This document shows positions 6,520 to 8,416 of a DNA stretch of 8,416 nt, piece by piece. The position numbers and the translations under genes were made by a program. This DNA is from an uncultured Verrucomicrobiota bacterium (lineage in GTDB: Bacteria > Verrucomicrobiota > Kiritimatiellia > RFP12 > UBA1067). Positions within the stretch are counted from its first letter, which is position 1. Each line of letters begins with the position of its first letter. The stretch spans positions 1 through 8,416 of the forward strand of contig CAMOIK010000089.1 of assembly GCA_946615875.1 (NCBI GenBank). Reading direction: 5' to 3'. Below the pieces are notes generated by a model. That model saw only the letters and a program-made list of their open reading frames with translations, ran no database searches and was not told where the DNA came from.

Positions 6520-6525
6520 CCTCCT
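6520..6525 (-). promoter_or_regulatory. Shine-Dalgarno overlapping the stop of the small ORF
   Basis: AGGAGG on the minus strand lies nine nt before the ATG at 6510. Its first two bases are the last two of the TAG stop (6524-6526) of the preceding 47-codon ORF. A ribosome ending there would cover this site, a typical coupling arrangement if the small ORF is translated. Confidence 0.75.
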
Positions 6526-6667
6526 AAGAATTCAACGCAACGCTCGCGAAGGATCGTCCGGGCGATGCGCCAAAAGCCGCCCTGCGCCACTTCGCGTCCT
6601 TCGCATTCAACAGCACCCTGCGCGAACTGCGGGATGCGCGCACCGCCGCTATTTCCTGCGCCGTCAT
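6524..6667 (-). CDS. Possible small basic protein, 47 aa, between secretin and coiled-coil genes
   Basis: The ATG at 6667 is 3 nt after the secretin stop and in the same frame. The ORF ends in a TAG that overlaps the ribosome binding site of the next gene. The product starts MTAQEIAAVRASRSSRRVLL and has seven Arg and two Lys against two acidic residues, so it is strongly basic. It has no signal peptide or membrane helix. No separate Shine-Dalgarno is visible; translation would depend on reinitiation. The tight fit at both ends supports a real gene. Against it, the composition is unremarkable and NAKDAKWRR (residues 21-29) comes from a degenerate 9-nt repeat (6581-6607), so this may be a spacer. 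I know no family for it. Confidence 0.35.
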   Translation of the reverse strand: MTAQEIAAVRASRSSRRVLLNAKDAKWRRAAFGASPGRSFASVALNS

Positions 6668-6670
6668 GCT

Positions 6671-8416
6671 CTACTTCGCCAAGTCGCCGAGAAAGTTGTC
6701 CGTCCCGCCTTCGACGGCGGGCGCGGCGACGGGAGACGGCTCTTGCGCAGGCGCTTCGACCGGCGCAGGCGTTTCTTCGCCAGCCGGAGCATTTTCAGGG
6801 GCGGCTGGCACGGACGGCTCAGGTGAAGCATCCTGCTTCATGCCTGGGAGCTGGCCGCTACGCTCCAGGCGGCCGCGCTCGTTCTCGCTGCGCATGGCTT
6901 CGTCGGCCTCGTCGATCTTCTCCTGCGCCTTCTCCATCTCCTTGCGCTTGATCTGCTCGACGAGCGCGCGGTTGTCCTCTTGCTCCTTGAGGAACTCGTC
7001 GAAACGTTCGCGCTCCTCCGCCTCTAGTTCGTCACGGTGGGCTTCGATCCAGAACTTGCGCTCCGCCTCGTCCATGCTCTCAAGAGCCTTGGCTCGGTCC
7101 ATCTTCATCTTCTCGATCGCGAGACGCGTCTTGCGCTCTTCGTCCTGCTTCTTCCACTCTTCCTTGAAGCGGCGCATCTGCTCCTTCTTCGGCATCGGGT
7201 CGGCGAGCTTCGATGCGCTCCAGCCGTGATCCTCCCACGGCGACTGGTCGCTGAGCGCCCTCTTGCGCCTCAGCGCCTCGGCCTGCGCCATCTCCGCGTC
7301 ATCAAGCACATACGGAGTCATGAACACCAGAAGTTCATTGCGAGACTCGGTCTGGTTGACGGAACCGAACAGCCATTTGCCGATCCACGGAATGTCCTTC
7401 AAGAGCGGTATGCCCGACTCGCTCTCGGATACGCTTGTCTGGGTAAGTCCGCCGAGAACGACGGTTTGGCCGTGCTCGAGCAGGATATCGGCGGACATCT
7501 TGCGCTCCCTGGCGAGATCGACCTTCCCGTCCGTGTATTTGCCCTCCTGCGGAATGAGCATATTCTGCCCGTTGGCGACATACTGCGAATACTCTTCCTC
7601 GACCGTCAGCATCACCGTCCCGTTTGGATTTATCTTAGGCGTGATCTTGACCTTGATGCCTATGTCCTTGGAACTATAGTTCGGCGTCGGCTGTCCGCTG
7701 TTTCCATACGAGCCGGACTGGGCCGTCCATCCGGTCACGAACTGCCTGTTTTCCGTGGCGTCAATCGTGGCCTCCTTGTTGTCAACAGTCATCACGACTG
7801 GAGACGCGATGTATTTCGCCCGATTGTCGTTCTTGGAGGCCTGAATGATCGCGCCAAGATTGAGCTTGTCGGACTTCAGGAAATAATTGATGCCGCCGCC
7901 GATCGGCGAAAGCACGGATGCCGCATTCGTGGTGGCCACGCCTGCCAGAGTCGTAAGCAGCGAGGTCGAATCGCCGCCGCCGCCGCCCAGCTGGAAACCG
8001 CTGCCGCCGTTCGACCAGAAGCCACCGGCGACGGATTGCACGACGTCGCCCATGCGCGTCCATGTCGTCTCGTCATCGCCGGACGTGGTGGTGAACGAAG
8101 ACGCGGTGCTTTCGACGCTGCGCCAGTTGCCGTTGCCGTCGGTGTACCATCCCATGCCAACGCCATGCGGCCCCGTCTTGACCTGCGTGGAATTGCCGCG
8201 ACCGAGCTTCACCCAGTCGATGCCCGTCTTCAAATCGTCGCCGAGCGTTACTTCGATGATTACGGTTTCGATGAGGACCTGGCTGAGGCGCACGTCCATC
8301 GACTCGATGATGTTCTCGATGGTTGGCACGAGTTCCTTCTGGGTCATGACAACGAGGCCGTTGATGCGCTTGTCGGCGAGGACGGTGGTGTTGTCCTTGG
8401 AAAGTTCGCCGGCCTT
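6671..8416 (-). CDS. GspD-type outer-membrane secretin, 5' end missing, with long C-terminal tail
   Basis: The last 581 residues are visible; the frame is open through the right edge, so the N-terminal domains are missing. Secretins form the gated outer-membrane ring of type II secretion and type IV pilus systems. The visible part starts in the end of a periplasmic N domain (ADKRINGLVV, then IIESMDVRLSQVLIETVIIE). The secretin domain includes GGINYFLKSDKLNLGAIIQA (173-192), IASPVVMTVDNKEATID (203-219), VKITPKINPNG (256-266), GQTVVLGG (316-323) and the hallmark GIPLLKDIPWIGKWLFGSV (335-353) with ELLVFMTPYVL (361-371). The match is closest to GspD, but GspD and PilQ-like roles cannot be told apart here. 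Two oddities: a Gly/Ser/Thr/Trp-rich insertion of roughly 100 residues before the first transmembrane strands, and a tail of about 209 residues after the barrel, first charged helix, then Pro/Ala/Glu-rich. Confidence 0.95.
   Translation of the reverse strand, partial: KAGELSKDNTTVLADKRINGLVVMTQKELVPTIENIIESMDVRLSQVLIETVIIEVTLGDDLKTGIDWVKLGRGNSTQVKTGPHGVGMGWYTDGNGNWRSVESTASSFTTTSGDDETTWTRMGDVVQSVAGGFWSNGGSGFQLGGGGGDSTSLLTTLAGVATTNAASVLSPIGGGINYFLKSDKLNLGAIIQASKNDNRAKYIASPVVMTVDNKEATIDATENRQFVTGWTAQSGSYGNSGQPTPNYSSKDIGIKVKITPKINPNGTVMLTVEEEYSQYVANGQNMLIPQEGKYTDGKVDLARERKMSADILLEHGQTVVLGGLTQTSVSESESGIPLLKDIPWIGKWLFGSVNQTESRNELLVFMTPYVLDDAEMAQAEALRRKRALSDQSPWEDHGWSASKLADPMPKKEQMRRFKEEWKKQDEERKTRLAIEKMKMDRAKALESMDEAERKFWIEAHRDELEAEERERFDEFLKEQEDNRALVEQIKRKEMEKAQEKIDEADEAMRSENERGRLERSGQLPGMKQDASPEPSVPAAPENAPAGEETPAPVEAPAQEPSPVAAPAVEGGTDNFLGDLAK

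Noticed and set aside
1..8416. CRISPR array, tRNA, rRNA, transposase or phage genes
   Set aside because: No regularly spaced direct repeats with spacers, no cloverleaf or rRNA-like sequence, and no mobile-element proteins were seen; the only tandem arrays are the two heptamer tracts and a degenerate 9-nt repeat.

Overview
The window is a GC-rich bacterial segment in which every supportable gene lies on the minus strand, so it is read from the right edge to the left. It encodes an outer-membrane secretin, so the host is a double-membrane (Gram-negative type) bacterium. GC-rich coding, Shine-Dalgarno starts, heptanucleotide tracts between genes and a secreted protein of a style I associate with Verrucomicrobiota/Kiritimatiellota genomes suggest that superphylum. 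This placement comes from memory of similar sequences and is not proven here.

Order of transcription: (1) a GspD-type secretin, cut off by the right edge, with an unusual charged helical and proline-rich C-terminal tail; (2) a possible 47-codon ORF that starts 3 nt after the secretin stop and whose stop codon overlaps the next ribosome binding site; (3) a 308-aa protein with one N-terminal membrane anchor and a long alanine-rich coiled coil (TolA-like layout); (4) ychF, a translation-associated P-loop ATPase; (5) a solitary beta-class DNA methyltransferase; (6) thrC, threonine synthase; (7) rdgB, the house-cleaning ITP/XTP pyrophosphatase; (8) after a clear extended -10 promoter, a secreted beta-rich protein of unknown function that runs off the left edge.

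Gaps from the secretin to thrC are 3 to 45 nt with no visible terminator, so genes 1 to 6 look like one transcription unit that mixes envelope and housekeeping functions. The 127-nt thrC-rdgB gap differs: it carries two different tandem arrays, both of period 7. One supplies the last codons and stop of thrC. The other lies directly before the rdgB start, where a ribosome binding site would be expected. The secreted protein gene has its own promoter and strong ribosome binding site and is probably expressed separately. No tRNA, rRNA, CRISPR, transposase or integrase is visible, and no gene-free stretch exceeds about 130 bases. The least explained parts are the secretin tail with its coiled-coil neighbour, and the paired heptamer arrays.
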